Part shown: positions 55,418 through 63,912 of the stretch, one piece after another
How positions within the stretch are numbered: the first letter of the stretch is position 1
Layout of the letters: the number at the start of each line of letters is the position of its first letter
DNA from: Gehongia tenuis
GTDB taxonomy: Bacteria; Bacillota; Clostridia; Christensenellales; NSJ-53
Length of the DNA stretch: 64,000 nucleotides
Reading direction: 5' to 3'
Assembly: GCF_014384795.1 (NCBI RefSeq)
Contig: NZ_JACRSR010000004.1
Span: forward strand, 62,001-126,000
Program-made: the position numbers and the translations under genes
The notes under the pieces: model-generated
Told to the model about the DNA's origin: nothing
Seen by the model: the letters and a program-made list of their open reading frames with translations, nothing else
The model's database searches: none

Positions 55418-56359
55418 GTGAAATATTGCATTGGCGTTGATATGGGCGGCACGACGACGAAGATCGGCCTGTTCTCATCGGAGGGCAAGCTGATGGACAA
55501 AAAAGAAATCCCGACCCGCGTCGCGATGGGGCGCAAAAGCGTTTTTCAGGATATCGCGGCGTGCATCCGAACGCTTACCCAAGATCATGGAGCCGCGCTT
55601 TCGGACTGCAGCGTGGGCATGGGCGTTCCCGGCCCTATCGACGAGACGGGCTATGCCGATGTGATGGTCAATTTGGATATGTATGACTTCTATCCGGGAA
55701 AGGAACTTTCCGAGCTTTTGGAAGGTATCCCGGTAAAAGCGGCCAACGATGCGAATGTGGCTGCGCTGGGCGAGATGTGGCAGGGCGGCGGCAGGGGATA
55801 CAAAAGCCTGTTGTTTGTCACGCTGGGGACCGGCGTGGGCGGCGGCATCATTTTGAATGAAAAGATTCTGCACGGCGCCCATGGACTGGGCGGCGAGATC
55901 GGTCACATCTGGGTCAATCCGGATGAGCCGGAGACCTGCAACTGCGGAGGACACGGCTGTCTCGACCAGATGGCCTCCGCCACCGGGATCGTGCGCAACG
56001 CCAAGCGGTTTATGGCGAAGGCCGAAAAGCCCAGTGCGCTTGAAAAGTTTGACAACCTTACCGCCAAGGATGTCTTTGACGCGGCCAAGGCCGGGGACGA
56101 GGTTGCGGAAAAGACCGTGGATTACTGCATGGGATTTTTAGGCAAGAACATCGCGGACGTGACCTATGTCATCGATCCGGAAGTGGTCGTGATCGGCGGC
56201 GGACTTTCGAAGGCAGGACAGTATCTGCTAGACGTGGTTTACAACCACTACAAGCGGTATCCCAAATTGAAGAAATGCCTGTCCGATTTCCGTCTCGCTC
56301 AGCTGGGCGGCGATGCGGGCATGTACGGCGCAGCACGGCTGGCTCTCGAAGAAAAATAA
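55418..56359 (+). CDS. ROK-family glucokinase
   Basis: 313 residues from GTG 55418, with GGAGGG nine bases upstream. ATP motif CIGVDMGGTTTKIGLF, AANDANVAALGEMWQGGGRGYKSLLFVTLGTGVGGGII, HGAHGLGGEIGHIWV and the zinc motif CNCGGHGCLDQMAS (family usually has Glu where Asp stands here). Phosphorylates glucose or a related hexose in the cytosol. Probably co-transcribed with the M24-like gene 67 bases downstream. Confidence 0.93.
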   Translation: MKYCIGVDMGGTTTKIGLFSSEGKLMDKKEIPTRVAMGRKSVFQDIAACIRTLTQDHGAALSDCSVGMGVPGPIDETGYADVMVNLDMYDFYPGKELSELLEGIPVKAANDANVAALGEMWQGGGRGYKSLLFVTLGTGVGGGIILNEKILHGAHGLGGEIGHIWVNPDEPETCNCGGHGCLDQMASATGIVRNAKRFMAKAEKPSALEKFDNLTAKDVFDAAKAGDEVAEKTVDYCMGFLGKNIADVTYVIDPEVVVIGGGLSKAGQYLLDVVYNHYKRYPKLKKCLSDFRLAQLGGDAGMYGAARLALEEK

Positions 56360-56426
56360 TCGTGTGAGATCAAAGCTCCCCCATCCCAATCGACGACCCC
56401 CGATGAAGAAAGGAGCCGGAAGACCT

Positions 56427-57806
56427 ATGAAAATCACCTATCAGGAAGTGAACAAGCCTCAAAAGGATGCCGCGGCGCCGGTGCTGCTCAGCGATGAAAC
56501 CATGAAGGAACGCAAGGAGAAGATTCTTGCGAGGATGCGCCAGCACAACCTGGATCAGCTGGTGATCTATGACGATGTGGAGCATGCCAACAATTTCATG
56601 TATCTGACGGGCTTTTTCACCCGCTTTGAAGAGGCGCTTTTGATCCTGAACCAGGATGGTACGGCGGTGCTGGCCCTGGGCAACGAAAACCTGAATAAAT
56701 GCGGCAAATCCCGGCTGGAAGCGGATCCGGTCCATGTTTCGCTGTTCTCGCTGCCCAATCAGCCGAACCGGAAGGACTGCACCTTGAAGCAGCTTCTGGC
56801 GGAAGCGGGCATCGGGGCGGACAAACGGATCGGCATTGTCGGCTGGAAGCTGTTTACCAGCGTGGTGGAGGAAAACAAGCGGATGTTCGATGTTCCCGCC
56901 TATATTGTGGAGACCATTCGGGAGATTGCCGGGAATGCCCAGCTTGTCAACGCTACGGCACTGTTCATCGGCGAGGATGGCGCCCGAGTCACCAACAACG
57001 CCAACGAAATTGCCCACTATGAATACGGCGCCGCTCTTGCATCCGACTGCATGCTGGATGCCATGGATAAACTGGAGGCGGGTGTCAGCGAGCTGGAGCT
57101 GGGCGATGCCCTGGTGCGCAGCGGCCAGCATACCAGCGTGGTCACCATTGCAGCCAGCGGGCCCAGGTTTGTGAAGGCCAACATGTTCCCAACGGACAAC
57201 AGGGTGAAGGTGGGCGACCCCATTTCGCTTACGGTGGGCTATGCCGGCGGCTCCTCCAGCCGCTCCGGCTATGCGGTGCATACGCAGGAGGAGCTTCCCG
57301 CGGGATGTGAGGAATACCTGGACCGGGTAGCCAAACCCTATTTTGGAGCCTATGCCACCTGGCTGGAAAACATCCGGATCGGTATGAAGGGTGATGCGCT
57401 GTTCCAGAAAATCGAGGAGGTCCTTCCCCGAAGCGAGTATCACTGGGGCCTTTGTCCCGGCCATCTGGTGGCGGAGGAGGAATGGCTCTGTTCGCCCGTC
57501 TATGAAGGGTCTAGCGAGGTTCTGCGCAGCGGCATGATCTTCCAGATTGACATCATTCCCTCCGTTCCCGGCTACGGCGGTGTGTGCGCTGAGAGCACGG
57601 TGGTGCTTGCGGATGAGGCTTTGAAGAAGGAGCTGCGGGAGCAGTATCCGGAGCTTTATGGACGGATGCAGGCGCGGGCCGCCTATCTTCGCCAGGAGCT
57701 CCATATCAACCTGTCTGAGGACGTTCTGCCCATGTGCAGCACGGTGGGCTATCTCAGGCCCTATCTGTTGAACAAAGGCTGGGCGCTGGCCGTGGCCCAG
57801 GACTGA
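56427..57806 (+). CDS. Peptidase M24/creatinase-like protein with degenerate metal site
   Basis: 459 residues from ATG 56427 (AAAGGAG 11 bases upstream). N-terminal creatinase-like domain (LARMRQHNLDQLVIYDDVEHANNFMYLTGFFTRFEEALLIL), then a pita-bread-like C-terminal domain. The metal-binding Asp pair normally in D-x-G...D is absent: the aligned stretch is ISLTVGYAGGSSSRSGYAVH. A GH-type segment (CPGHLVAEEEW), MIFQIDIIP and VCAESTVVL remain in the second half. Likely not an ordinary Xaa-Pro peptidase; function unknown. Placed after the glucokinase. Confidence 0.78.
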   Translation: MKITYQEVNKPQKDAAAPVLLSDETMKERKEKILARMRQHNLDQLVIYDDVEHANNFMYLTGFFTRFEEALLILNQDGTAVLALGNENLNKCGKSRLEADPVHVSLFSLPNQPNRKDCTLKQLLAEAGIGADKRIGIVGWKLFTSVVEENKRMFDVPAYIVETIREIAGNAQLVNATALFIGEDGARVTNNANEIAHYEYGAALASDCMLDAMDKLEAGVSELELGDALVRSGQHTSVVTIAASGPRFVKANMFPTDNRVKVGDPISLTVGYAGGSSSRSGYAVHTQEELPAGCEEYLDRVAKPYFGAYATWLENIRIGMKGDALFQKIEEVLPRSEYHWGLCPGHLVAEEEWLCSPVYEGSSEVLRSGMIFQIDIIPSVPGYGGVCAESTVVLADEALKKELREQYPELYGRMQARAAYLRQELHINLSEDVLPMCSTVGYLRPYLLNKGWALAVAQD

Positions 57807-57836
57807 GCACGGTTCCGCGGCCTAATGCAAAAACAA

Positions 57837-57876
57837 AAGCCCCATCTGTTCCCGAAGGAGCAGGTGGGGCTTTTTG
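57837..57876. terminator. Bidirectional terminator
   Basis: A 16-base stem with G-T wobbles: AAGCCCCATCTGTTCC, loop CGAA, GGAGCAGGTGGGGCTT then TTT. Closes the alaS-side transcript and the minus-strand GT4 operon. Confidence 0.85.
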
Positions 57877-57884
57877 ATGGAACG

Positions 57885-59114
57885 TTAGCTTCTGGTTTTA
57901 GTCCGGATATTGAACTTGACCCGGAGCTTTATCTTTTGGGGCCGGCGGTGCCGGGGCTTGTGATCGATGATGATCTGACGGTATCGGGCGGCCACCCGGT
58001 CCACAATCTTTTCCCAGGGCTGAACCAAGGTTTTTTGGGCAGTTTGTCCCACCTCCAGAAGCTTGTCCCGATCGGAAAGCGCTTCTACGATGCGCTGGGC
58101 AATGGATTCGGGCGTAGCCTCATCGCAGAGGAAGCTGTTGATGTTGTCCAGGGAGGCTTCCGCCGCCGCATTGCTGCCCTTGACCAGCAGGGCGGGACAG
58201 GCCATAGCCGCCGCTTCCTTGACCACCAGCGGCGCGTTGTCATAGAGAGAGGGAAAGGTTAGAAGATCGGCGCACTGATAGAGGCCTTTCAACATGTCCC
58301 GATCGCGGATGGGCCCGGGCAGGCGCACCGAATCGGCGAGGCCAAGATTTTCAATCAGTTCCCGGTAATGGGCGCGATCCTTGCCTTCGCCCACGGAAAG
58401 CATCTGAAAGTCCACGCCCTTCTTTTTGACAATGGCCAGGGCTTCCAACAGCATGGGAATGTTCTTTTGATTGACCTGCTGGCCCACGAACAAAAGCAGA
58501 GGTTTGCCAGGAGTAAGCTGAAGCTGAGCCCGCACCCGGGCTTGCAGTTCGGGGCTGGGGAGGTCCACGGCCATGTCCACCCCATTGGGCATGATCTCGA
58601 TTTCGCCTTTGTAGCCATAGGAGCGGAGGGTTTCCGCCGTGGCCTCATTTACCGACCATACATGGTCGGCCAGTGTAAAGAAACGGACGATGGGCCTTAA
58701 AGCCTGACGGGCCAGAAAGGGGCTGCCCACCGCTTCCAGAAAATCGTCATAGAATTTGGAGTGGAATGTGGCCACGATGGGGATATCCCGGCGCTTGGCG
58801 AAGCGCAACGCATCCCAGCCTGCCGTGAAGGGCGAATGGGCATGCACCAGCTGGGGATACTGGGCGGTCATGGCTTTGTGATAGCGATAGTCCAGCGCCG
58901 ATACGCCAAAACGGTAGGGCGGCTTCTTGGGAACCGGCACCGAGGTGAAGCGATACACCGAAAAAGGATCGGTGTCCTCATAACCGGGGCAGCGGGGCGC
59001 CGCCACGTAGCAGCTTCCGTGTTTCCGGTTCAGCCAGTAGGCATAGTTTTTTACGCAGGTCACCACGCCGTCGATTACGGGCGAATAGGAGTCGATGTAT
59101 TCACCGATCTGCAT
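57885..59114 (-). CDS. Glycosyltransferase family 4 protein
   Basis: 409 residues. N-terminal YSPVIDGVVTCVKNYAYWLN and HSPFTAGWDALRFAKRRDIPIVATFHSKFYDDF, C-terminal donor domain with IMPNGVDM, LLLFVGQQVNQKNIPMLLEALAI, and the E-x7-E type motif (FPSLYDNAPLVVKEAAAMACPALLV). Resembles diacylglycerol glucosyltransferases and alpha-glucosyltransferases acting on lipids or sugars. The basic C-terminal tail may touch the membrane. AAAGGAG precedes the ATG. Confidence 0.88.
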   Translation of the reverse strand: MQIGEYIDSYSPVIDGVVTCVKNYAYWLNRKHGSCYVAAPRCPGYEDTDPFSVYRFTSVPVPKKPPYRFGVSALDYRYHKAMTAQYPQLVHAHSPFTAGWDALRFAKRRDIPIVATFHSKFYDDFLEAVGSPFLARQALRPIVRFFTLADHVWSVNEATAETLRSYGYKGEIEIMPNGVDMAVDLPSPELQARVRAQLQLTPGKPLLLFVGQQVNQKNIPMLLEALAIVKKKGVDFQMLSVGEGKDRAHYRELIENLGLADSVRLPGPIRDRDMLKGLYQCADLLTFPSLYDNAPLVVKEAAAMACPALLVKGSNAAAEASLDNINSFLCDEATPESIAQRIVEALSDRDKLLEVGQTAQKTLVQPWEKIVDRVAARYRQIIIDHKPRHRRPQKIKLRVKFNIRTKTRS

Positions 59115-59142
59115 GGGTCAGGTCTCCTTTATAAAAGCCAAG

Positions 59143-60705
59143 TTACTTATTTTCCAGCATCAGCTTGTATTCCAGGGAATCGATGAGAGCAATCCAGCTG
59201 GCCTCCAGGATATTGGTGGAGACGCCCACCGTGCGCCAGGTCCGCTTTCCGTCGGTGGAGGCAATCTGCACCCGCACCCGGGCTGCCGTGGCGCCCTCCG
59301 AATTGAGCACCCGCACCTTGTAGTCCGTCAGATGCATGGCTTGGAGGGAGGGGAAAAATACGGACAAAGCGTCCCGCACCGCCAGATCCATGGCGTTTAC
59401 CGGGCCGTCCCCCTCGGCGGCGGACAGGCGCTCCTTACCGCCCACCATCACTTTGATGACCGCCTTAGCGGAATTTTCGCCCTCGGGCCGCTCGCAGAAG
59501 ACCGTAAAGTCCAAAATGGAGAAGGCCGGCTTGTACCGTCCAAGACATTTGATCACCATCAGCTCAAAGGAGGCCTCGGCGCCTTCAAACTGATAGCCCT
59601 CGAACTCCTTTTGCTTGAGCGCGTCCATGATCTGCTGGGTTTCGGGGCTGTCCTTCCGAAGACGGGGCTCGATCTGATGGAGTTTGGCCACAAGCCCGCT
59701 CCTGCCGCCCACCTCGGAAAGCAGGAACCGTCGGCTGTTGCCCACCGCATCGGGATTGAGATGTTCAAAGGTGGCGGGATTTTTCAAAATACCGTCCATA
59801 TGCATGCCGCCCTTGTGGGCAAAAGCCGAGTTGCCCACATAGGGGGAGCGTTCATTGAAGGTGATGTTGGCCACATTGCTCACTTCCCGGGCCAGATGAT
59901 AGAGCTGGGGCAGACTCTCCTGTGCCACGCAGGAAAGGCCCATCTTGAAGTGGAGCCCGGCAATGATGGGGATGAGATCGGCGTTTCCGCAGCGTTCACC
60001 AAACCCGTTGATGGTGCCCTGCACCATAGCGGCACCGGCCCGAACCGCCAGGAGGCTGGAACCGATGGCCATACCGCAGTCGTTGTGACAGTGAATGCCG
60101 ATGGGCGTTTTCATCGTCTCCACCATCTTCCGGGTAATTTTTTCTATGTCCGTCAAAAAGGTACCGCCGTTGGTGTCGCAAAGGACCAGCCATGAAGCGC
60201 CGCCGGCCTCCGCAGCCCGAAGGGCGGCCAAGGCGTATTCGGGATTGTTTTGATAACCGTCAAAAAAGTGCTCACCATCAAAAACCACTTCCTTGCCCAG
60301 CCTCACCAGATAACGAATGGTCTTTTCGATCATGCGCAGGTTTTCCTCGGGAGAAGTCCGCAGAATGGTGGCCACATGGAAATCCCAGCATTTTCCAAAT
60401 ATGGCGCAGCAGGGCGTGTTGGCCCGAAGAAGAGCGGCCACGCCCGGATCCTCATCGGGCTCCATGCCCGGCCGGCAGGTGCTGCCAAAGGCCACGAGCT
60501 TGCTGTTTCTTAATGGAATTTCCGAGACACGGCGGAAAAACTCCACGTCCTTTGGATTGGAGCCGGGGTTGCCGCCTTCGACATAGTCGATGCCAAATTC
60601 ATCCAAAAGCCTGACGATGCGCAGCTTGTCCTCCACGGTGAAGGACACGCCCTCCGACTGGGCTCCATCCCGGAGCGTGGTATCAAAAAGATGGATCTTC
60701 TGCAT
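59143..60705 (-). CDS. cimA: (R)-citramalate synthase
   Basis: 520 residues. HMGL-like catalytic barrel: LFDTTLRDGAQSEGVSFTVEDKLRI, GKEVVFDGEHFFDGY, GIHCHNDCGMAIGSSLLAVRAGA, QGTINGFGERCGNADL, then a LeuA-type dimerisation domain (KAVIKVMVGGKERLSAAEGDGPVNAMDLAVRDAL). Length and DGEHFFDGY fit citramalate rather than isopropylmalate synthase. Condenses pyruvate and acetyl-CoA for the isoleucine route. Starts directly after the lepB stop. Confidence 0.92.
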   Translation of the reverse strand: MQKIHLFDTTLRDGAQSEGVSFTVEDKLRIVRLLDEFGIDYVEGGNPGSNPKDVEFFRRVSEIPLRNSKLVAFGSTCRPGMEPDEDPGVAALLRANTPCCAIFGKCWDFHVATILRTSPEENLRMIEKTIRYLVRLGKEVVFDGEHFFDGYQNNPEYALAALRAAEAGGASWLVLCDTNGGTFLTDIEKITRKMVETMKTPIGIHCHNDCGMAIGSSLLAVRAGAAMVQGTINGFGERCGNADLIPIIAGLHFKMGLSCVAQESLPQLYHLAREVSNVANITFNERSPYVGNSAFAHKGGMHMDGILKNPATFEHLNPDAVGNSRRFLLSEVGGRSGLVAKLHQIEPRLRKDSPETQQIMDALKQKEFEGYQFEGAEASFELMVIKCLGRYKPAFSILDFTVFCERPEGENSAKAVIKVMVGGKERLSAAEGDGPVNAMDLAVRDALSVFFPSLQAMHLTDYKVRVLNSEGATAARVRVQIASTDGKRTWRTVGVSTNILEASWIALIDSLEYKLMLENK

Positions 60706-61257
60706 TTATTCCTCCAAAGGATCGGTATGGCTCAGGGCACCGAACTGGTCGAAAGGCCAGACCACCAGCCGGGCCTTGCCCACGATCTGAGACCTGTTCA
60801 GTTCTCCCACAATCCTCGAATCGGTGGAATTGGCCCGATTGTCCCCCATCACGAAGATGCAGTCCTGGGAAACGGTTACCGACGCCATGTCCTCATAGGG
60901 CCCACACTGGACGTAATCCTCGCTAAGGGGATTGCCGTTGACATACACGGTGCTGTCCCGGACGACCAGGGTGTCACCAGGCAGTCCGATGACCCGCTTC
61001 ACGTAGTAGCCGCTCTGGCCGGGAAAGCGTACGATGACGATATCCCCGCGGTCGGGCATGCCGCCAAACCAGTAGTCGAACTTGGTGATGAGAACCCGTT
61101 CATCGGTGAAAAGCGTGGGCTGCATGGACGGGCCGTCCACCCGGGTGAAGGAGAATATGAAGAAATGGATCACAAGAGCGATACCCACCGCCCAGGCGAT
61201 GGAAATAAGCCACTCCTTGGCTTCACTCTTCGGGGATTTCTTTTCTTTTTGACTCAA
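60706..61257 (-). CDS. lepB: Signal peptidase I
   Basis: 183 residues from TTG 61257 (GGAAGGAAGG upstream; a longer frame runs into the previous gene). A cytosolic Lys-rich start, one membrane helix (WLISIAWAVGIALVIHFFIF), VDGPSMQPTLF with the catalytic Ser, RGDIVIVRFP, YYVKRVIGLPGDTL with the catalytic Lys, and FVMGDNRANSTDSR. Cleaves secretory signal peptides outside the membrane. Confidence 0.94.
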   Translation of the reverse strand: MSQKEKKSPKSEAKEWLISIAWAVGIALVIHFFIFSFTRVDGPSMQPTLFTDERVLITKFDYWFGGMPDRGDIVIVRFPGQSGYYVKRVIGLPGDTLVVRDSTVYVNGNPLSEDYVQCGPYEDMASVTVSQDCIFVMGDNRANSTDSRIVGELNRSQIVGKARLVVWPFDQFGALSHTDPLEE

Positions 61258-61282
61258 CCTAAGACCTTCCTTCCGGCTGGTG

Positions 61283-61477
61283 TCAGACCGGTTCACCGGC
61301 CCGTTCCACCAGGCGTTTGACCCGCTTGGCATAGGCGGGACGCTCCAGCATCACGATTCTGCCGCAGGTGTTGCATTTGATTTTGATGTCGGCGCCCACC
61401 CGGATCACTGTCCAAAGGTCGCCGCCGCAGGGATGGGGCTTTTTGGTGCGCACAACATCGCCCAGTTCAATATCCAT
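61283..61477 (-). CDS. DUF951 protein
   Basis: 64 residues from ATG 61477 (AAAGGA ten bases upstream). MDIELGDVVRTKKPHPCGGDLWTVIRVGADIKIKCNTCGRIVML is the DUF951 hallmark, with a CGG and CxxCG cysteine set that may bind zinc. Predicted nucleic-acid-type beta barrel; function unknown. Between mscS and lepB. Confidence 0.92.
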   Translation of the reverse strand: MDIELGDVVRTKKPHPCGGDLWTVIRVGADIKIKCNTCGRIVMLERPAYAKRVKRLVERAGEPV

Positions 61478-61482
61478 TGAGG

Positions 61483-62334
61483 TCATCCTTTCTGCATGGG
61501 AATGACCATGGCTGATTCGGCCAGGGGCACGCCATGCTGTGCGAACAGGTTTTTGATCTCCCGGCGGAGTTCCCGCTCCACCACCCAATGCTTGAGGGGG
61601 AGCACCTTGCAGATCACCCGGAGGGTGGTGCCGGCGGGAGAAATATCCGTCACGCCGATCACTTCCGGCTTCTCCACCAGAAGCTCATTGTGCTGGGCAT
61701 ATTTTTCCGACCCTTCCTTCATGAGAGAAAGAGCGGCGTTGATGTTGGCTTCATTGCTGACCACCAGGTCCACCACGGCCAGGATGTTGTCCCGGGAATA
61801 GTTGATGACCCGGGTGATGCTGCCGTTGGGGATAATGTTAAGTTCTCCGCGAAAACCCTTAATCCTCGTGGTGCGCAGGCCGATATGATCCACCGTACCC
61901 ACCGCACCATCCAGTTCCACCCAGTCTCCGATGGCAATCTGGTCCTCAAAAATAAGAAAAATGCCGGCAAGAAGATCCTTGAACACGCTTTGGGCACCGA
62001 TGCCCACGGCGATACCGCCGATGCCGGCCGTAGCCAAAAGGGATTGGGTGGTCACCGTGAGGCCCAGTACATCCAGGATACTGGCCACCGCCAGAAAATA
62101 GACGGCTACCCTCCAGATGTTGAGGGTTACCGACAGCAGCGTCTGGTATTTTCGTTCCTCCATGCGGAAGGGGCCCTTGCTGCGATGCACGAAAAACTTC
62201 CGGATCAGTTTTTGTCCGATCCAGATGACAACCTTGGCGATCAGAAGGATCACAATGATGCTGAGCACCACGTTGATCACGGTCCCCAGACCCTCGGGCA
62301 GGTCCTTGGTCAGAAAATGAAACCAGCTTGTCAA
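61483..62334 (-). CDS. mscS: Small-conductance mechanosensitive channel (MscS family)
   Basis: 283 residues. Three N-terminal membrane segments, pore-type helix QSLLATAGIGGIAVGIGAQSVFKDLLAGIFLIFEDQIAIGDWVELDGAVGTVDHIGLRTTRIKGFRGELNIIPNGSI typical of MscS TM3 and beta domain, and a C-terminal alpha/beta domain. Releases solutes on hypo-osmotic shock. TTG start with AGGAGG eight bases upstream. First gene of mscS-DUF951-lepB-cimA-GT4. Confidence 0.93.
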   Translation of the reverse strand: MTSWFHFLTKDLPEGLGTVINVVLSIIVILLIAKVVIWIGQKLIRKFFVHRSKGPFRMEERKYQTLLSVTLNIWRVAVYFLAVASILDVLGLTVTTQSLLATAGIGGIAVGIGAQSVFKDLLAGIFLIFEDQIAIGDWVELDGAVGTVDHIGLRTTRIKGFRGELNIIPNGSITRVINYSRDNILAVVDLVVSNEANINAALSLMKEGSEKYAQHNELLVEKPEVIGVTDISPAGTTLRVICKVLPLKHWVVERELRREIKNLFAQHGVPLAESAMVIPMQKG

Positions 62335-62395
62335 ACCCTGTTCCTCCTTTTATGATGCGGTATCAGTATATCAAAAGGCAGGGAGGTTGTAAAAC

Positions 62396-63760
62396 CTATG
62401 GGCGCTCCGTGAGGCGCAGCATAGCCAAAGCCAGAATATCCGTCAGGAAGGCCAGGTGGGACAGCTCAGTGTATTCATCCTTCTGATGCGTGACGTTTTC
62501 CTGCTCGGGCAGCAGAGCGCCGAAGGCCACGGCGTTTTGAATGTGCCGGGCATAGGTGCCGCCGCCGATGGCGAGGGGTCTTTCCGCCCGGCCGGTCTTC
62601 TCTTTGAATACGGCAAGCAGCGTGGAGACAAGCTCATTATCCTCCGGCACGTACAGCGGCGCTGTGCGGGAGAGAGGTTCCAGCGTAAATCCCATGGGCT
62701 GAAGGACGGAGATCATTCCTGAGGCTACATCCTCATAGGTGTAGGTGACGGGGTAGCGAATATCCACGTCCCCGGTGATCACCTGCCCGTCAAAGCCGAG
62801 GAGGCCAAGGTTGGCGGTGAGGGCGCCGGAAGGTTCGTCCCGGAAGGGAATATTGAGCCTCGCCCCATCGTGGGGCGCGTCGAAGCACCGGGCCAGCGCC
62901 CAAAGATCTGCTGCGGCCGGGTCATCGGTTGCTTCCTTAAGCGCCTTTGCCAACGCGATGGCGGCATTGGCGCCCAGCTCGGGACTGCTGCCGTGGGCGG
63001 AGCGCCCATAAACGGCGGCCCGTAGGATTCCGTTCTTTTCCGCGAGCTCGTGGGTATAGGGATGGGGCAGAGCCTCCAGGACCCGTGCCAGCACGGCCCG
63101 GCCACAGACAATCTCACAGGAGGCCGTGTCCGGCACCACGTTGGGGCGCACACCGGAGCGAAAGGACCGGAGCGTGGAACTGGTCCGGGCCTTCCTCAGC
63201 CGAAGATGGGTGATGCCCTTTTCCGCGTTGACCACCGGAAAGAGGGCGTCCGGGGAAAAGCTCATATCCGGCAGGGGGCAGTGCTCCCGATAGTAAGCCA
63301 TGTCCCCCGATCCGGTTTCTTCATCGGTGCCAAAAATGAGGCGGATCTCCTTTTTGGGCTGAAACCCCGCGTCCCTTAGCACGGCCAGAGCATAGAGGGA
63401 GGCAATCGCCGGCCCCTTGTCGTCCGCCGTACCCCGGCCGACCATGCGGCCGTCCACAATTTCACCGGCGAAGGGCGGACAGCGCCAGCCATCCTCCGCC
63501 GGCACCACATCCAAATGGGTGAGCACGCCCAAGCTGCGCGTGCCCTCGCCATAGATCACCTCGCCGCAGTAACCGTCGATGCTGCGGGCTGTAAAACCAA
63601 GCTCCGCGGCAATAAGCAGCATCTCATTAAGACAGCGCCGCGATTCAAAACCGAAGGGGGCGCCCGGGCTGGGTTTGGACTTCACCGACGGGATTCGGAC
63701 CAGCCGCTGCAGATCGCGCACCAGACCGGCCAATCTTTTTTCAACAAACCCTTCAAACAT
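62396..63760 (-). CDS. pepV: M20-family dipeptidase (PepV/Sapep-like)
   Basis: 454 residues. Metal motifs: LTHLDVVPAEDGW, GRGTADDKGPAIASLYAL, FGTDEETGSGD, SPDALFPVVNAEKG and the final GGGTYARHIQNAVAFG with the catalytic-side His. A lid domain inserts in the middle. Cleaves dipeptides, often with an N-terminal beta-Ala or D-residue. Divergent from radC; AAAGGAGGAACGGC precedes the ATG. Confidence 0.93.
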   Translation of the reverse strand: MFEGFVEKRLAGLVRDLQRLVRIPSVKSKPSPGAPFGFESRRCLNEMLLIAAELGFTARSIDGYCGEVIYGEGTRSLGVLTHLDVVPAEDGWRCPPFAGEIVDGRMVGRGTADDKGPAIASLYALAVLRDAGFQPKKEIRLIFGTDEETGSGDMAYYREHCPLPDMSFSPDALFPVVNAEKGITHLRLRKARTSSTLRSFRSGVRPNVVPDTASCEIVCGRAVLARVLEALPHPYTHELAEKNGILRAAVYGRSAHGSSPELGANAAIALAKALKEATDDPAAADLWALARCFDAPHDGARLNIPFRDEPSGALTANLGLLGFDGQVITGDVDIRYPVTYTYEDVASGMISVLQPMGFTLEPLSRTAPLYVPEDNELVSTLLAVFKEKTGRAERPLAIGGGTYARHIQNAVAFGALLPEQENVTHQKDEYTELSHLAFLTDILALAMLRLTERP

Positions 63761-63783
63761 GCCGTTCCTCCTTTATGAAAATG

Positions 63784-63808
63784 GCGCATAATCGTAAGGA
63801 TTATACGC
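63784..63808. promoter_or_regulatory. Inverted repeat covering the pepV -10 box
   Basis: GCGCATAATC, spacer GTAAG, GATTATACGC: ten-base arms with one mismatch. The minus-strand TATAAT (63805-63800) lies in it, so a repressor could bind here; no regulator is identified. Confidence 0.35.
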
Positions 63809-63912
63809 CCTCGTTTCCACGACTTCATGATACACTTCTTTCGCCCATCGGGCAAGAGGCAAAGGGATTTCAAAAAGCATGTCGAAATATTGATGGTTAG
63901 GAGGTGAGCAGG

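Noticed and set aside
56370..57704. 444-codon minus-strand frame opposite the M24-like gene
   Set aside because: The plus strand carries the creatinase fold motifs and a ribosome site; the minus frame has neither.
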